Assembly: GCF_015706575.1 (NCBI RefSeq)
Contig: NW_024037053.1
Location: 930,001-994,000 of the forward strand
DNA: 64,000 bases
Direction of reading: 5' to 3'
Source: Patiria miniata
Taxonomy: Eukaryota > Echinodermata > Asteroidea > Valvatida > Asterinidae
Shown: positions 1 through 12,400 of the stretch, in pieces
Layout of the letters: each line of letters opens with the position of its first letter
How positions within the stretch are numbered: position 1 is the first letter of the stretch
Program-made: the position numbers and the translations under genes
Notes under the pieces: model-generated
What the model was told of the DNA's origin: nothing
The model's input: only the letters and a program-made list of their open reading frames with translations
The model's database searches: none

Positions 1-76
1 CCAAACAAGGGAATCTTGGGGGGGGGGGGGGGAGGAGGAGAGGAATACAGATGAATAAACTGTTTTTGTATCTGAC

Positions 77-3000
77 CTGCGTTCCCTACGTTCCTTCTCT
101 CGCTCCTTCTCTCTGTCCAGACGTTCCTGTTCCTGGGCCTTCCTCCGTTCGGCTCGCTCAGCTTCGTAGGCTTCCTTCTTCTCAGCAACTCGGGTCTGGT
201 TTTGGCAAGATAACAAAAGATGAAAGATCATACATGCTGCTGGTATGCTTTTTGGAGGAATATCAGTTTAAAAAGTCTTAGTTGGACACAAATTACACAA
301 AAACATGCATTTCCGATGACCTCTTCTGTCTTTTGCATTCCAGGAAGGGTACCAACAGATTCCGCATTCCTTTGAACTGATCATCCCCAAATAACTTGTA
401 GGACTTATGATTTACCTGTGACTTGACTTGTGAATAAGCCTGTGATTTACTTGGAATGGACTTGTGATGGACTCAACGACAACACTGGTACCCCTCGTGA
501 TTATGCATGAGGAATGGGAGAAAAACTCACTCTCAAGTCCTGCAGTTTTTCTCGGATCTCGATGAAACCCAGGTGGAGTTTCCCGCCGAAGTGATCGGCC
601 AGTCTACGATCGTTGTCCTGCAGTCCCAGGTAGGCTGAGCAGACTTCGCAGACACGCAGCTTCTGCTGCTGGTAGGTGGATGCCGGCATTGAGTTCTTGT
701 ACTCCTCCTGTGGGCCGAATGAAAACAGAGTTAAGATGATGGGTTACCCTTTGGGCAGGGCATGTGCAGATAAAAAAAAGGGGGGTGAAGGAAGGAGAAA
801 CCAAAGCGCTCTCTACAATTTTCTGCTTTCAAATGTTAAGCCATGTACACCGTTTTGGGAAGAATCATATTTCCAATTCATTCACCTTCCTTAAACCTTC
901 AGCCTCTTTAAAAAATGTTTTTGTGGGGCCCACACTTGACACTAGGAGGGGTTGTTCATAATGGAATCCTGTAGCAATACTTATGTACATGCGTACGTAC
1001 GCGTGCCTTTCTGCCTTAACTGTCGGGTTTTTATAACAAGCTTAAAGAAATAAATTTAATTTATGGGCGGCTTGGAACTTATATATCTTTTTTCAATTTT
1101 TTTTCTCACAATTATAAGAAGTTTCTTGTTCCGCACCAAAATCAAGATGGGGGGGGGGGGGAGAGAGTACTGATCCCACAATTCAATGCAACATGACACA
1201 ATAAATGTTAAAATTAATGTTTTTTTTCCCCACTTGCATTGTAACATCAAGTTTCCCATGTCTGCTAGTACACATAAGATGTCAATAAACAAAATCAGCC
1301 TCACCTCTGCCTCAAATTTTTTCTTCTTGATTTCTTCCACCTCGGCCATGATCTTCATAGACTCCTCCACGTCTCCCTTCTCTCCCATGGCTTCGGCATC
1401 AGCCAGCTTCTTGCCAATCTCCTCGGCCAGGAGATGGACGCGATTTGCCTGCCGAGACATTAGGATTAAGATGGGAGGGGAAAAAAGTGTTAAAAAGAGG
1501 GCACAAGTAGGCAGTGTGATCCAGGCGACTGTGGAGTAATCTCAAGCCACTGGCTTAGCACTGAGTGTAAATGTCAGTCCCCTTCACCTTTTAACGTTAT
1601 AAAATGTTATCTCGTAAATGCCCAGTTTAAACTTCTTCAAAATGCTTCATTTCGTTTTGTCCTGAGGAGGTATAAAGAGTATTTAACAATCGTTTTTTTG
1701 TCCAATTTTAACCCTCTGTGGTGACACTTGCTGCTGTTGAGTAAGTTGTATTAATTTCATTAGAAGCAGCAGCTATTTATTTTGTATTTTCATAAACAAA
1801 GTATCAACTGACATTTGCGATCAGTACCGCGCTCGGTGCCCTTACAACGCATGTTACTTTTCAGTCGCCCGGACCATTCACTACAAATTATTAACACACA
1901 CTGGTTTACATTTTCTTGGGGGACACTATTAAATCGACTTCTCCCGACCTTGCATATAAATGTCTCATTACTGTTTTAAACATTTTTTTCTTGTTAAAAG
2001 CACGGACAACCTGTGTTTTTAAAAAAAAATTTAAAATTCTATTCCAAATCCAGACTAGACTAGAAATTCACAGAAGATATATGATGTCAACTGTATCCTT
2101 TTGTGACCTTTATCGCACAAAGCTGCCCAGGAAATTGTTGCATCAAGAAAATTTTTCCATCAAAATTTCTGCCAACTTTCCTGACGTTTTTTGTTTTTCC
2201 TGCTATGGTGGACCCAATACACGGGGGCTATTTGGTTTGGGCATCTGAAATTCAACACTTCAAAATAAACAAATTTCAGCTCAGTAACTTTGCTTCAACT
2301 TTTTAATGTCACTATAGCTATTGCGAAACTAAGCAGGAGAGAGCAACGCTCTTTACACGAGACCACTGGGTGATAGTTAATACACTATAGTCACACATCA
2401 TCATCATTCATCATCAGGACAACAATTATTTGGTGTTTGTTTTGTTTGGGTTTTTGACTTACAAACTCCTCTTATAAATCCCTCCAATTTAACCCAATCG
2501 GCTGCTTAGCAAGAGGGCTGTTGGCATGGGGTTGCATCTGTCCAAGGAGAGAATGATGGCAATATTGAGAGTCATGTACGGGAGGCGAAGACAAAAAAAA
2601 GGGTGGTTGGGTTTTTGGTGTGAACGATGGCACTGCTCCACTACTTCTGTTCTCTTCATACGTTAGTCTGGTTCCCTGTCCCCATTGTCCTTCGGACTTC
2701 AAATATGGGGACAGGTAGCTAGCAGTGAATCCTGAATACATTACGAGGCTTTTCTCCTAATGTACGCAAGTTATATGCATGACATGCATAGGTCCGAAAC
2801 CCGCCTCCTGATATGAATTCAAAATCACAAGGGCAATGTTTGCGCGCAACCAGCCTATTGCAAAATGGTAACAGGTCACACGAATGTGCAATTTCCGAGT
2901 TGATGAGCTTCCATTTTTGCTGGATTCGAAAGTGTCTCTGGCAAATATCAATAACGAGAGGGGCATCATTGTTCAGCATTTAAAACCTCTTCAGTTGAAA

Positions 3001-6000
3001 TGCTTGAAAGTTGCCTTCATGGCCACACTGGCAATTTTGCGTACTTTTTGTGGTAAATACAAGAGTCAATTTTTTTTTAAACCATGTGTTCAAATTTCGT
3101 CCATGTGCAAAACTGAATAGTGATTCAAAAATAAACAATCATGCTGTTCGTGCGCAGAGGTCATCAAATCAATGGATTTAAATGGGAGCTAGCTACCGGT
3201 CCCCATATTTTTAAGGGGGGCCGGGAAACAGTCTACGTGTAGGCATTAAAAAATCGCACATAAATGGATTTGGTTTTAAGCTGACAGGACTCTCAATAGG
3301 AACAAGGTACATAGTGTATGAAAAATGCAATGAATACATTTTGTCGTTAGCTACTTTCTGATTGACTCTCTGTAAACTGCAACAACACAAAACCAGGAAC
3401 ATGTGGCTTTTTCGTGCACATTCTTCGTAGCTATTATTTTTTTTATTCAGAAAGCACTTATCACGATGTGAAGTCATTGTTTTGACAAAAACATGATAAA
3501 AAGTGCTTGCACTCACAGACATTTGTTTTGGGGCAAGAGAATCATTTGTCTTTTTTTTTTAACTGGGTTACAATTTCTTGATGAGAATATTGCCAAAATA
3601 GTTTGTTTTAAAAACTAGACTTGCAATTTCTTGATGAGAATATTGCCAAAATAGTTTGTTTTAAAAACTAGACTTGCAATTCTACAAACATGAACATAGA
3701 GTAAGTACCTTGGAATTCACTTCTTGGCTGAGAGACTCTTGGGTCTCGGCCAGTCGTTTCTTGGCAATCTCTGTGCGGTGATCACACTCGGCAATGAAGA
3801 CACTCAACTGCTGCATAGCCTAAAAACAAACGTGGGCAATTATAAAGGAAAAACATGTTTGAATGGGAGATGTGGATTTTTAAACTGTACATACTATATA
3901 TCTAGTAGTTCCCCAGGACTACCCTGCTAAATCCAACAGAGTCTTAAGGTTACTCATATGAGTTTCCTGCTCATCCAACACAGTCCCATACAACCCAACT
4001 TGCAAAGTTGTTGGGTACCTGAACATGGTGTTCAGGTACCTGACTGGTGTGCTCAATCCAACAGAATCCAACTGCCCCTTATTTTTCTCTTTGCTGCTGG
4101 ATCCAACAGAGTCCAACTTGGCGTTATTTACCGGTACCCAACAGAATCCGACTCTGAATTTTTTCAGTTGCCTGCTGAATCCAACAAGGAGTTTACTGCT
4201 CAATCCAACAAGACCCAACAAAAAAGTAAAATAGTTGGATCTTGTTGGATTAAGTAGGGTTAGGGTAGACTTTTGTTGTTGTTTAGATACAGAGAGTCTT
4301 TAGCTCCTTGCAATGAAAAAAAACAACCCAACAAAACAAGCTTATATCCACTGTGTGTCCACGTAAAACCATTGGCGGAAAAGTCAGAATACCATCACTA
4401 AAGTCACTCCACTTGAAACTGCAACAGGCTTGAGTTTGACAGACCAAAAAGATTCTAAGGTGCCATTATTACTCCTATTTGGCTACCATGAGTAGTAGGC
4501 ACACACCACCCACGACTGTTTCTGCAACAAGCTCATAAGGGGAACCCAAATCAGAACAAGCGTCATAACAAAAAAGCTACTTACATCCACATCATAGCCG
4601 TATTCCCTATTTTGGGAGGCGCTTTCATAGTCAGCACGCAGCGCTGGGTCGTGAACCTTGTTGCAAGCACCCAGGTCCATTCTCTGTACAACAAAGAAAG
4701 AAAGAACAAGAAGATAAGCAGTGAAGCTGTTGCTGTCTAATATGATGATAATATAAGTAGCTGAGCTGTCAATCTTGTAAGGCTATTCACTTGCCACTAG
4801 AAACTACACAACTAGATATATATTCAATGGTCTTGTACTTAAAGGGGAGACTTCACAAAACTGCTGATAAACAGTTGACGAAGATTAGCAAATTTCAGAA
4901 GAGATATCAAAATAGATAGTCATTGCAAAATTTTGAAAGCACTCTTGTTTATCTCAGTGGCTCACTGCAAGCTAAGATGAGAAAATGATTGATGGAACCC
5001 TAACCCCCGGGCCTTTTTTTTTCCGCTAGAAACCATCCTTAATCCTCCAAAACGTCGCACTTATGTTCAAACAAAGGATACCCACTGCCTATTTCCTTCA
5101 AAATCTTCTAACAGCCCTGCGTCTGAAAATGCATTCAGCCTCAATCCGCTAAAATCCTCCTCTTCTTCAAACACCATTCAGCCTCAATCCTTCAAAATCA
5201 ACCGATACGGAGAGTCCATATGCCCTCAATCCTCCACAATCCTCCAAATTGTAAGTTGTATTCAGCCTCAATCCTCCGAAACTCCTCCAAAACCGCCGTA
5301 GGACCTTGGAGGATGGTTTGTGTTAATCCCATGTAACTGTTTAGGGCACATGTGGTCTAGCGGTGGAGCACAGGATTCGTGATCGAGAGGTTGTGGGTTC
5401 AAGCCCCACCGTGGCCATGCATGTTGTGCCCTTGAGTAAGGCGCTTTACCTCAATTACTCCTCTCAACCCAGGCGTTAAATAGGTACCGGCATTGTTCAA
5501 TGCTGGGAAGGTAACAGACTCGCTGTGGAGGTGGTGTGGCGATCCCCCCACAGCAGCATATGAGTCTGGCCCAATCGCTAACGAAAGAGAGATGGGCACT
5601 CCGTTCCTGTGAACACAGGTTCGTCCCCTTTACCTTTACTGCTCCCAATAGTTTTTAGGTTGACATGCATGAATCATTCCTGAAACTTTTAAATGAGCCA
5701 AAAACCCCACAAACACAAACAAACAAACACACCAACATACCGTGCCTTCCAGAATATCATGAGGGCAAGCGTTGAGCAGGAACGCACGGCAGACCCGTGG
5801 ACTCTCAAAGCTGACATGGTTGATGGCTTCCTCCTCACCTGTCACACACAAAACAAAAACACCATAGGAATGACACAGGGATCCAGACCTAGGCTTTTGA
5901 ACGCAAACTGTGTAGGCGCATAAACAGAAATTGTCTCCTGACAAATAACTATGCAAATTTTTTCGAGGTCTCAGATTTTTGAGTAAAAGACTGGAGTAAA

Positions 6001-8355
6001 TTCTAGTTTCCACATAATATGCTCGTTATGAATTATTTTAATTCATCTTTGATTTTATAGGGTTTCACCTTTCCAACATTTTAAAACGTTGACAGTATTT
6101 GATATCTACATTTTCAGATATTTTTCAAATGAGTTGAACTCATCTCAAAACTCCAAAGAACTGACAGGTAAAATTCAGTGATCCTATCAAAGATACTCAA
6201 ATTGTCGTTTCAGCTTGTAGGAAAGCTGTTCAAATAATTGGTTAATAACATGTGTAGATGTTGCAAAGAAGCTACAGTCTAGCTGACGATGTTGTCACAA
6301 CTCGCAACAGAGCACTCTCCATAATCCATGATTACATTGTACAATGAAAATATTGTTTAATACACACGGAAAGTGTAGGAAAAGCAGTGGATTTTCTGGC
6401 TAATCTCTCTGGACGGATAACGCTACAAGCTGTCCTTTGGCAGACCTGACGCACGGAAGATGACGCTTTTTTAGCCACCTGGCATAATAAATTCACAAGG
6501 TTAAAGAACGTAGAGAGCAGCGCAATGCACACGGTAAGCTTACCCTCTTACCAGTGCTTTGTCTTTCTGCTTTATTTGATAATGTACTCCTAAGTTCTCA
6601 CAATATTCTACAGCAAATGACTTCCCAATTTAAATTACAATACGTTTCCAATTATTAAATTCTGTGAATCTCAATTTTAAAGTGTGTATCGAATTACACC
6701 AATTTTATAGAAAACAAATAAATTCCACTGCATAATTTACCCAATTTGTATAAAAAGTTATTTTGTTATGAATGTGTTTAATTTATTTACGCACTTTACG
6801 AAAACATATTTGCTGGTCTATGACACTTGACTAAGTACTACATAAAATGAAAATTTACTTGTTTCCTTCATGTAAACAGCATGTATTTCTTCAAGTTGAA
6901 GTTGTGCCATTAAACTTATTCAGCTTTCAAGTTTTTTTAGGGAAAAGAATAATTAGCACTAGAATTGAAATACCAAAGGTAACTACGTGTAGCTCAGACC
7001 TGGAAGACTTAAGAATTACTCTAAAAAAAACACCAAAAAAACTGAACATTTGACTTGTTTGAAAAAGCACTTTGGAAGTATATCATTTTTTTTAATACCC
7101 TTTACTCTAAATCCCTAGACCAAGTAAAAAAAATGACATTAAAATTTGAGGGTTCAGGACTGTTAGGGTTAAGCTTTAATTTTATATCAAGTTTTTTTTT
7201 ATTGGCTTTATTGTGTCAATTGCCTTAGGTGGGGGAAGGTGATTTAATGAGGCTGACTAAATTTTATTCACTAGGTATGTATGTACACTATACATCATGA
7301 AGACTAAAAAGGAAGATTTCAACTTACCAATGTCCAAAGAACAAAGTATTTTCAGCCAGTAAGAACCAAAATTAACACATTCAGTTAAAATTTCTTCAAT
7401 TTCATAATTTAAGTTAATTCACTAGTTTAATTTTTTTTTCAAAAATACATGCATGTAACATATTAATCACTGAGATTAATTAGACTAGTAATATGTATTA
7501 AAAAAAATATTGATACATGTTCAACGTTGAAGTATTATTCAGATTTCATCCAAAAGTCGGTAACAAATCACTGTTTTGGAGTTGAGGTTACATGTAACTC
7601 CTCAACCTAAACGAGAACACATTTTAATATAACGAACAACTCACGGCAACTGCTTGTCGTAATAGAAGACACTTTCTTTTGATGCTGTCAAACATTGTGA
7701 TCCTACAACAGACGGGCCAAAGAAAGCTGTAAATAAAAGGGTTTAGCTCCATTTTGTTGTCCTACTTATTTATAGTGTACTCTATTCTATCTAGAACAGT
7801 AAAATGCTATCAAAATCATGCAGTTTTGCTTGCTTTGTCTCAAAACATTTTTTTTTTCCAACGGCCCTAAATACCAGAAAGGCAGTTTCCACATATAAAC
7901 TGCATGACTTTTCACATTCATTGCCGTGACATTTTGACGGAGCCATTTTTTGCAATTTTTACGTTGATGATCAAAATAAATCAGCTTGCTAAGCAGGACT
8001 GCAAAAAGCGCAAAAAAAAAATCTCATGAATTTTCAAATTCTATCTGGAAAGAGAGAATGCACACTGATGCAAATGTTGATTTTTATAAACAAATTTCTT
8101 CTGCACTTTTATAATCAATGGCCAAGCCTTACTGCTGCCTTTTAATCAGTAATTGGGCACGAATTCGCAAATGGGTTTTCTACATGGCCCAACTTAGAAT
8201 TGAACAGAAGAAGAGAAACGTTGAAACTACGGAATGTTGGCATGGTTGGGTCACAAATAAAACAATGAATTTATCCTTCTTCCTACAATCTTACCATTCC
8301 TGGTTGTTCCCATAAGCTCGTCGAGCATTTTACGCATCTGCTCCTGGGCAGACAT
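77..8355 (-). CDS. LUC7L: LUC7-like U1 snRNP splicing factor, 5' seven coding exons (3' end off the left edge)
   Basis: Coding exons, in transcript order: 8295-8355, 5741-5838, 4585-4683, 3709-3819, 1305-1448, 531-707, 77-195. All junctions are GT-AG and the frame is kept throughout (269 complete codons). The start at 8355 gives MSAQEQMRKMLDELMG, the conserved LUC7 N-terminus. Zinc finger 1 (CCCH) uses C37, C45, C60 and H64. A coiled coil follows at about 87-171. Zinc finger 2 (C2H2) uses C191, C194, H210 and H216, inside CEVCSAYLGLQDNDRRLADH. The last visible exon is an Arg/Glu/Lys-rich charged helix whose donor at 76-75 implies a further RS-type exon outside the window. In the family, LUC7 proteins bind U1 snRNP and help choose 5' splice sites in the nucleus. 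Nothing looks broken. Whether it is the LUC7L or LUC7L2 orthologue cannot be told here. Confidence 0.95.
1449..2700. other. LUC7L intron, featureless part
   Basis: Left of the 2701-3210 element this intron shows only AT-rich sequence. The 708-1304 intron likewise holds only a G tract at 1149-1161. Confidence 0.5.
2701..3210. mobile_element. MITE-like element with 23-bp inverted ends, in LUC7L intron
   Basis: The left end reads AAATATGGGGAC then AGGTAGCTAGC, 2701-2723. The right end 3188-3210 is its reverse complement with one mismatch. The body (510 bp in all) has no recognisable gene. No clear target-site duplication seen, so the superfamily is open. Confidence 0.6.
3571..3681. repeat. Perfect 53-bp tandem duplication in LUC7L intron
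   Basis: CAATTTCTTGATGAGAATAT and the following 33 bases occur at 3571 and again at 3624 without visible mismatch, then a third copy begins and stops. It lies just downstream (in + coordinates upstream) of the donor of the exon at 3709-3819. The lack of divergence implies a recent event. Confidence 0.9.
3905..4265. mobile_element. Word-filled element, word AATCCAACA, in LUC7L intron
   Basis: At least ten variants of ATCCAACAGAATCCAAC fill the interval. The ends are inverted: CTACCCTGCTAAATCCAACA on the left, and on the right the reverse complement of CTACCCTAACCCTACTTAAT. It looks like a non-autonomous DNA element with a homogenised interior. Confidence 0.5.
4993..5320. mobile_element. Word-filled element, word AATCCTCCAAA, in LUC7L intron
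   Basis: Repeats of CAATCCTCCAAAATCCTCC variants, often introduced by CAGCCT. It starts near AACCCTAACCC; AACCATCC at about 5029 is mirrored by GGATGGTT near 5315. The same word occurs at 27160-27500 and 27920-27965. Confidence 0.5.
5340..5640 (+). mobile_element. tRNA-derived SINE
   Basis: The head has a box A (TGGTCTAGCGGTGG) and a box B (GGGTTCAAGCCCC) of RNA polymerase III. It is followed by GTGCCCTTGAGTAAGGCGC, a body sequence widely seen in animal SINEs, and a long unique tail. It lies in LUC7L intron 2. The same layout, inverted, is at 60370-60675. Confidence 0.75.
5839..8294. other. LUC7L intron 1
   Basis: 2.5-kb AT-rich first intron. I see no exon, clear repeat boundary or other feature in it. 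Confidence 0.6.
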
Positions 8356-9491
8356 GTTTATTTTGGTTCCGGTAAACTATCAAATATTTTGAGTAAAATT
8401 CTGTTTTACGGAGAAAAAAACACCACACCACCACCTTTACGCAGTTAGCTTGATCTCGTGACGTCATGGAAAATATCAAGGGTACACACGCCTAGATAAA
8501 TCTTGTGCAAAATGTTGCTCGTCACTTTTTTGATTTATTGATTGGAAACAATTAAAATATAAATCATATTTAGTATAAATTGCATTATCGAAACATTTTT
8601 GGTGATATTTAATCATACATAATCTGTTTATCTTCCTCCATGCACAGATGTTTCTGCATGAGTAGCTCCAGCTCCGCGCAGAATAGCGTGGTTGGCTGCC
8701 TTGTTCCTAATGTCACCATTATAATGAACAACGAGGTAAATTTGCTGTACGAAGTGGTGCCAGTCTTTATCGGGGAACCACTCCCAGAAAAAAACTTTAT
8801 CGTCGTCACGGGGAACTTTTAAGTTTTATTGACCTCACCGGTCCCCAACGCTTTTAAACTTTTTCAAAATAAGATGCGCTCTTAGATCGAGAATCGAGTG
8901 ATTGCTTTTTAGTACGAACCTTAAAAAAGGGGGGAAAGACAGGCTTGTTTTAAGTTCGATCCTTTTTATATTCAAAAAGCAAGCCTTTTAGACGGACAGA
9001 CAATCTCGCACCCATTCGACACTATACAATTAAGAACGCGTAGAAATGAAGTAGACTCCGGGAACAAGGCTGGTCCTCGACAGACGTCTCTAGCTCTCAA
9101 ATCCGGAAGTCCATGCTCAGTATACACTGGCACGTGAACAAGTAAACGCAATTCGCAACTAATCAACACGATCAAAAGAAAACTCAGAAAAATGATTACC
9201 ACTAACCGATTCACCCAAGTTACTTTTTATGAAAACCTTCAATGTTGAGCCTGCTTTTGTCTTCAATCGGGCGAGAAAGAAGAGAAAGATCGGCGAACGA
9301 AAGTTTCAATAAATCGTGTCACAACACGTACACACGAATTACCACAGCCACACGCCAATGACATCCTAGTCACATCCACACAAATTTACAATGCTTTAAC
9401 GCTTGCGGCGTAGCACTCACTAGCAGTGCACGTAAACTATTGGAAATTCCTTGTTGCAAGCGAGAAGTTGAACGTTATCTGTTCCGATCCT
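8356..9491. promoter_or_regulatory. Divergent intergenic region between LUC7L and FAM234
   Basis: The two start codons point away from each other across about 1.1 kb, so this must hold the 5'UTRs and probably both promoters. I see no clear TATA box near either start. A stretch at about 8630-8830 is richer in G+C than its surroundings and open in several frames, but I recognise no protein in it. Confidence 0.5.
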
Positions 9492-12400
9492 ATGGGAGCA
9501 ATGGGTTCCTTTTTTAATGGTAAGTAAAAAGTTTAAGCCAAGGTCTATCAATTATGAACTTTTAAATAGGCCCCAACTACCAAACATGCCAAATGTTGCT
9601 GTTGCACTACTCATGCTACTCGTCATCAGTCATGTCAGTCAGGTAGTGCGCAATTTGATCAAATGATCACTGGATCAGTTTCTAATTCTACCTCATAAAT
9701 GCGAATCTGTTTTGTTTTTTCATGTAGCCTGGTTTTCATTTTGGAAATACCCCATAAATGACATTCCAATCCTTTTAATTTCTTTCTCATTGTCATGATT
9801 GTCTGAGAACTTACTTAGTGAAGTACCGGTTTATATATGGATGGGTACTCGAGTCCATAATCTGGAACCGGTTCCTGACAATCAGATATCAGTGGTCGGG
9901 TACTCGGGTACTGTTTCAATGTACAGCCCTACAGCAGTTGTGTACAAAATCTATGGAGAGTCAAGAAGTCAAGAAGTTTTTCCTAACATAACAAAATTGG
10001 AAATGTTTCTCAGTCCCAGATTTGTGTCTTTTCAACATTTTTGCAATAACTGACCTTTATTGAGATTATATATGACGAAAACGTGGAGTCAAGTTGCAAC
10101 ATTCTTTCCAAATATATACATTCAAAATGTGTGAAATCTTTTGCAGTGTCATGTTTTTAACAATTTACATTTTCCTGTAATTTATATCAGGTGGATCCCG
10201 AAAAAAACCGCGCTATGAGCGTCTTCCACTTGATACCTTCTTTCCGTCGGGCTCGACCATAACAAGAACGCATGAGCACCACGATGATCTTGATGAAGAC
10301 AACCTTTTGTTTGACTTGGACAACCAGGGTAGCCAGAACGGCCGTCTATTGCCGGCCAAGAATGGATATGACTCGGAGGAGGAAATCGAGTTCTACAAGG
10401 ACACTCGCAGGTCTCGGGACCGGAGGAATAGTCCACCTTCCTCATGCTGCTGCCTTGTCTGTCTGCTCGTTGTGCTTGTCGTTGTTGCGCTGCTCTTTGG
10501 AGCTCTGTACTTGATAAGACCTAGGGCACAAAACACAGTGGGACTGGGATGGACATCTTCCACTTATGAATATGGTATGATGTACTTTAGTGTATTTTCA
10601 TTGGTTGGCTGTACATCAATATTCATGGGACTAAGATCACTTGATCAGTATCCAAAATTGACTGAAGCAGGTGATTGCGCAGGCGACTCATACCTCGTAG
10701 CAGGTGACTTGCCTGCGAAGTGGGCGACTCGCAGTGTAGCCGCAGTGGCGTAGCCAGGTTTTTTATAGTGGGGGGCACCAGCATGTTACGAGGGGGCAAA
10801 AAGGGCAGACCCAACAACTTTTTTTGGGGGGGGGGGGAGCTTGGAGCTCTTTGGACGCTAGAGGGCGCTCTTTTTTCCTTAGTAATTTATTCAGATTTTA
10901 TAAAGCCATAGGGTTAAGGGAAGTAAAAAACAGTCATCTATAGTGCTCTTCCAATTAATTACTCAAAAATATACTAAATAGACACTTCCTTGGCAAGCAG
11001 CAAATTTCAGGGTTTTTTTGGGGGTGGGAACCTGGGAGAGCACTGGGAATTTGTGTAGCCGATGTGCCCGCTAGGCGAGGCCTCGTCATATGTAATTTGT
11101 AAACCAAAATTTACTCAAACTTTCTAAGAGTCGTGTCGGGAAAACTTGTCTGTCTTTCAAAAATGTAAAAAAAAAATTATTGGAAATGATCATCAAGTCC
11201 TGATCAATTTCTCGACTTTTGCCCTCTAGCCACAGAGACTGCAATGCGTCTCTACGACGTCAACCAAGATGGCATCGAGGATGTTATTCTTGGGGCAGCC
11301 GTCACATCCTCATTAAAGGACATAGAGAGCGAAATCGAATTCTGCAGAAAACATGGTGAGTCACTTTGAGTGCAATTCAGGTTTTGCATTGAAATGTTTT
11401 AGTTCACTCCAGTGGCAATTATAATGGTACTTGCTTTGATAATTACTTTAAAGAAAGATAACGTGCACAAATAAAAAAAATGAAAAAATGACTCATTTCT
11501 TTCTTGTCAAATATCAAGTCAGGAGATTCCAAAATTTAACTTATTTTTATCCAGATATGAAGTATCCATGTGCGGGACTGATCATGGCATTAGATGGACG
11601 CAATGGCACCAGACTATGGACTATATATACCGAAGTGGAAGTATTTGCCATTCAGTGTGGGAAACTAGACATCAATCAAGATGGCCATATGGACTGTGTA
11701 GCGGCCGGACGTATGGCCACACTGCATGGTATTGATCCAATTAAAGGTAAGTGTGAAGGACTATGCTGAAACTTCTTACGTCGTATGTTGCGATTCAAAC
11801 ATGCCTTTGAGTAGATGTGTGATTCCGCAAGAGAATGATTACTAGCCTTTCATCTTTTTTTTCCTCCATTTAAAACCAAAATAACAGGTGTGATTCTGTG
11901 GTCAGCCGATCCCAGCGTGACCAATCCTCATTTCAACTTCTACCAAGGTCAAGTTGTACCCGATATGGATCAAGATGGCGTCCAAGATTTTGTGGTGACT
12001 CACGGTGGCGACACCAGGTTCTCCGAAAAGGTTTGCCTTCCTTGGTTTCCACCGCACCTGATTGCAGTCTATGGCCAAAATGTGCTTTGAGGCTATGTGC
12101 TTAGGAAGAGTACAGGGCCCAATCAACTAGAGCTTGGGCCAATTTCTTGGCACTACTTAACACAGGCATGCAACTGGAAATTTAGAAGGAAAAAACGAGG
12201 AAACTCCAAATCACACAAGACTTTTTACAGTAATTTTCAATTTGTAATGGCATTAATGAGAAGGGAAAAAACGAGGAAATCAGTGGATCCAATGAAAAGT
12301 TGCATGCCTGTTAACAGGGTTAGCAGAAAAGTTGTGCTTACTATAGCAGAAAATTCTGCCAACTTAAATCATCAGTTCACAGCGTAGGTGTGCCAACGGT

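Noticed and set aside
2472-2979. Minus-strand frames in the 2.7-kb LUC7L intron
   Set aside because: Overlap the end of an inverted-repeat element; no domain and unremarkable length.
4250-4266. Telomere-like AGGGTTAGGG
   Set aside because: Only two units; it is part of the recurring element end TAACCCTA.
5340-5410. Functional tRNA gene
   Set aside because: Continues into a SINE body; no acceptor stem closure.
8972-9214. 80-codon minus-strand frame with a signal-peptide-like start
   Set aside because: It begins at GTG, has an in-frame stop just upstream and no ATG; it lies in the FAM234 5' flank with no splice support.
10182-10445. Minus-strand frame over FAM234 exon 2
   Set aside because: Shadow of the exon; the plus strand carries splice sites, the membrane span and family similarity.
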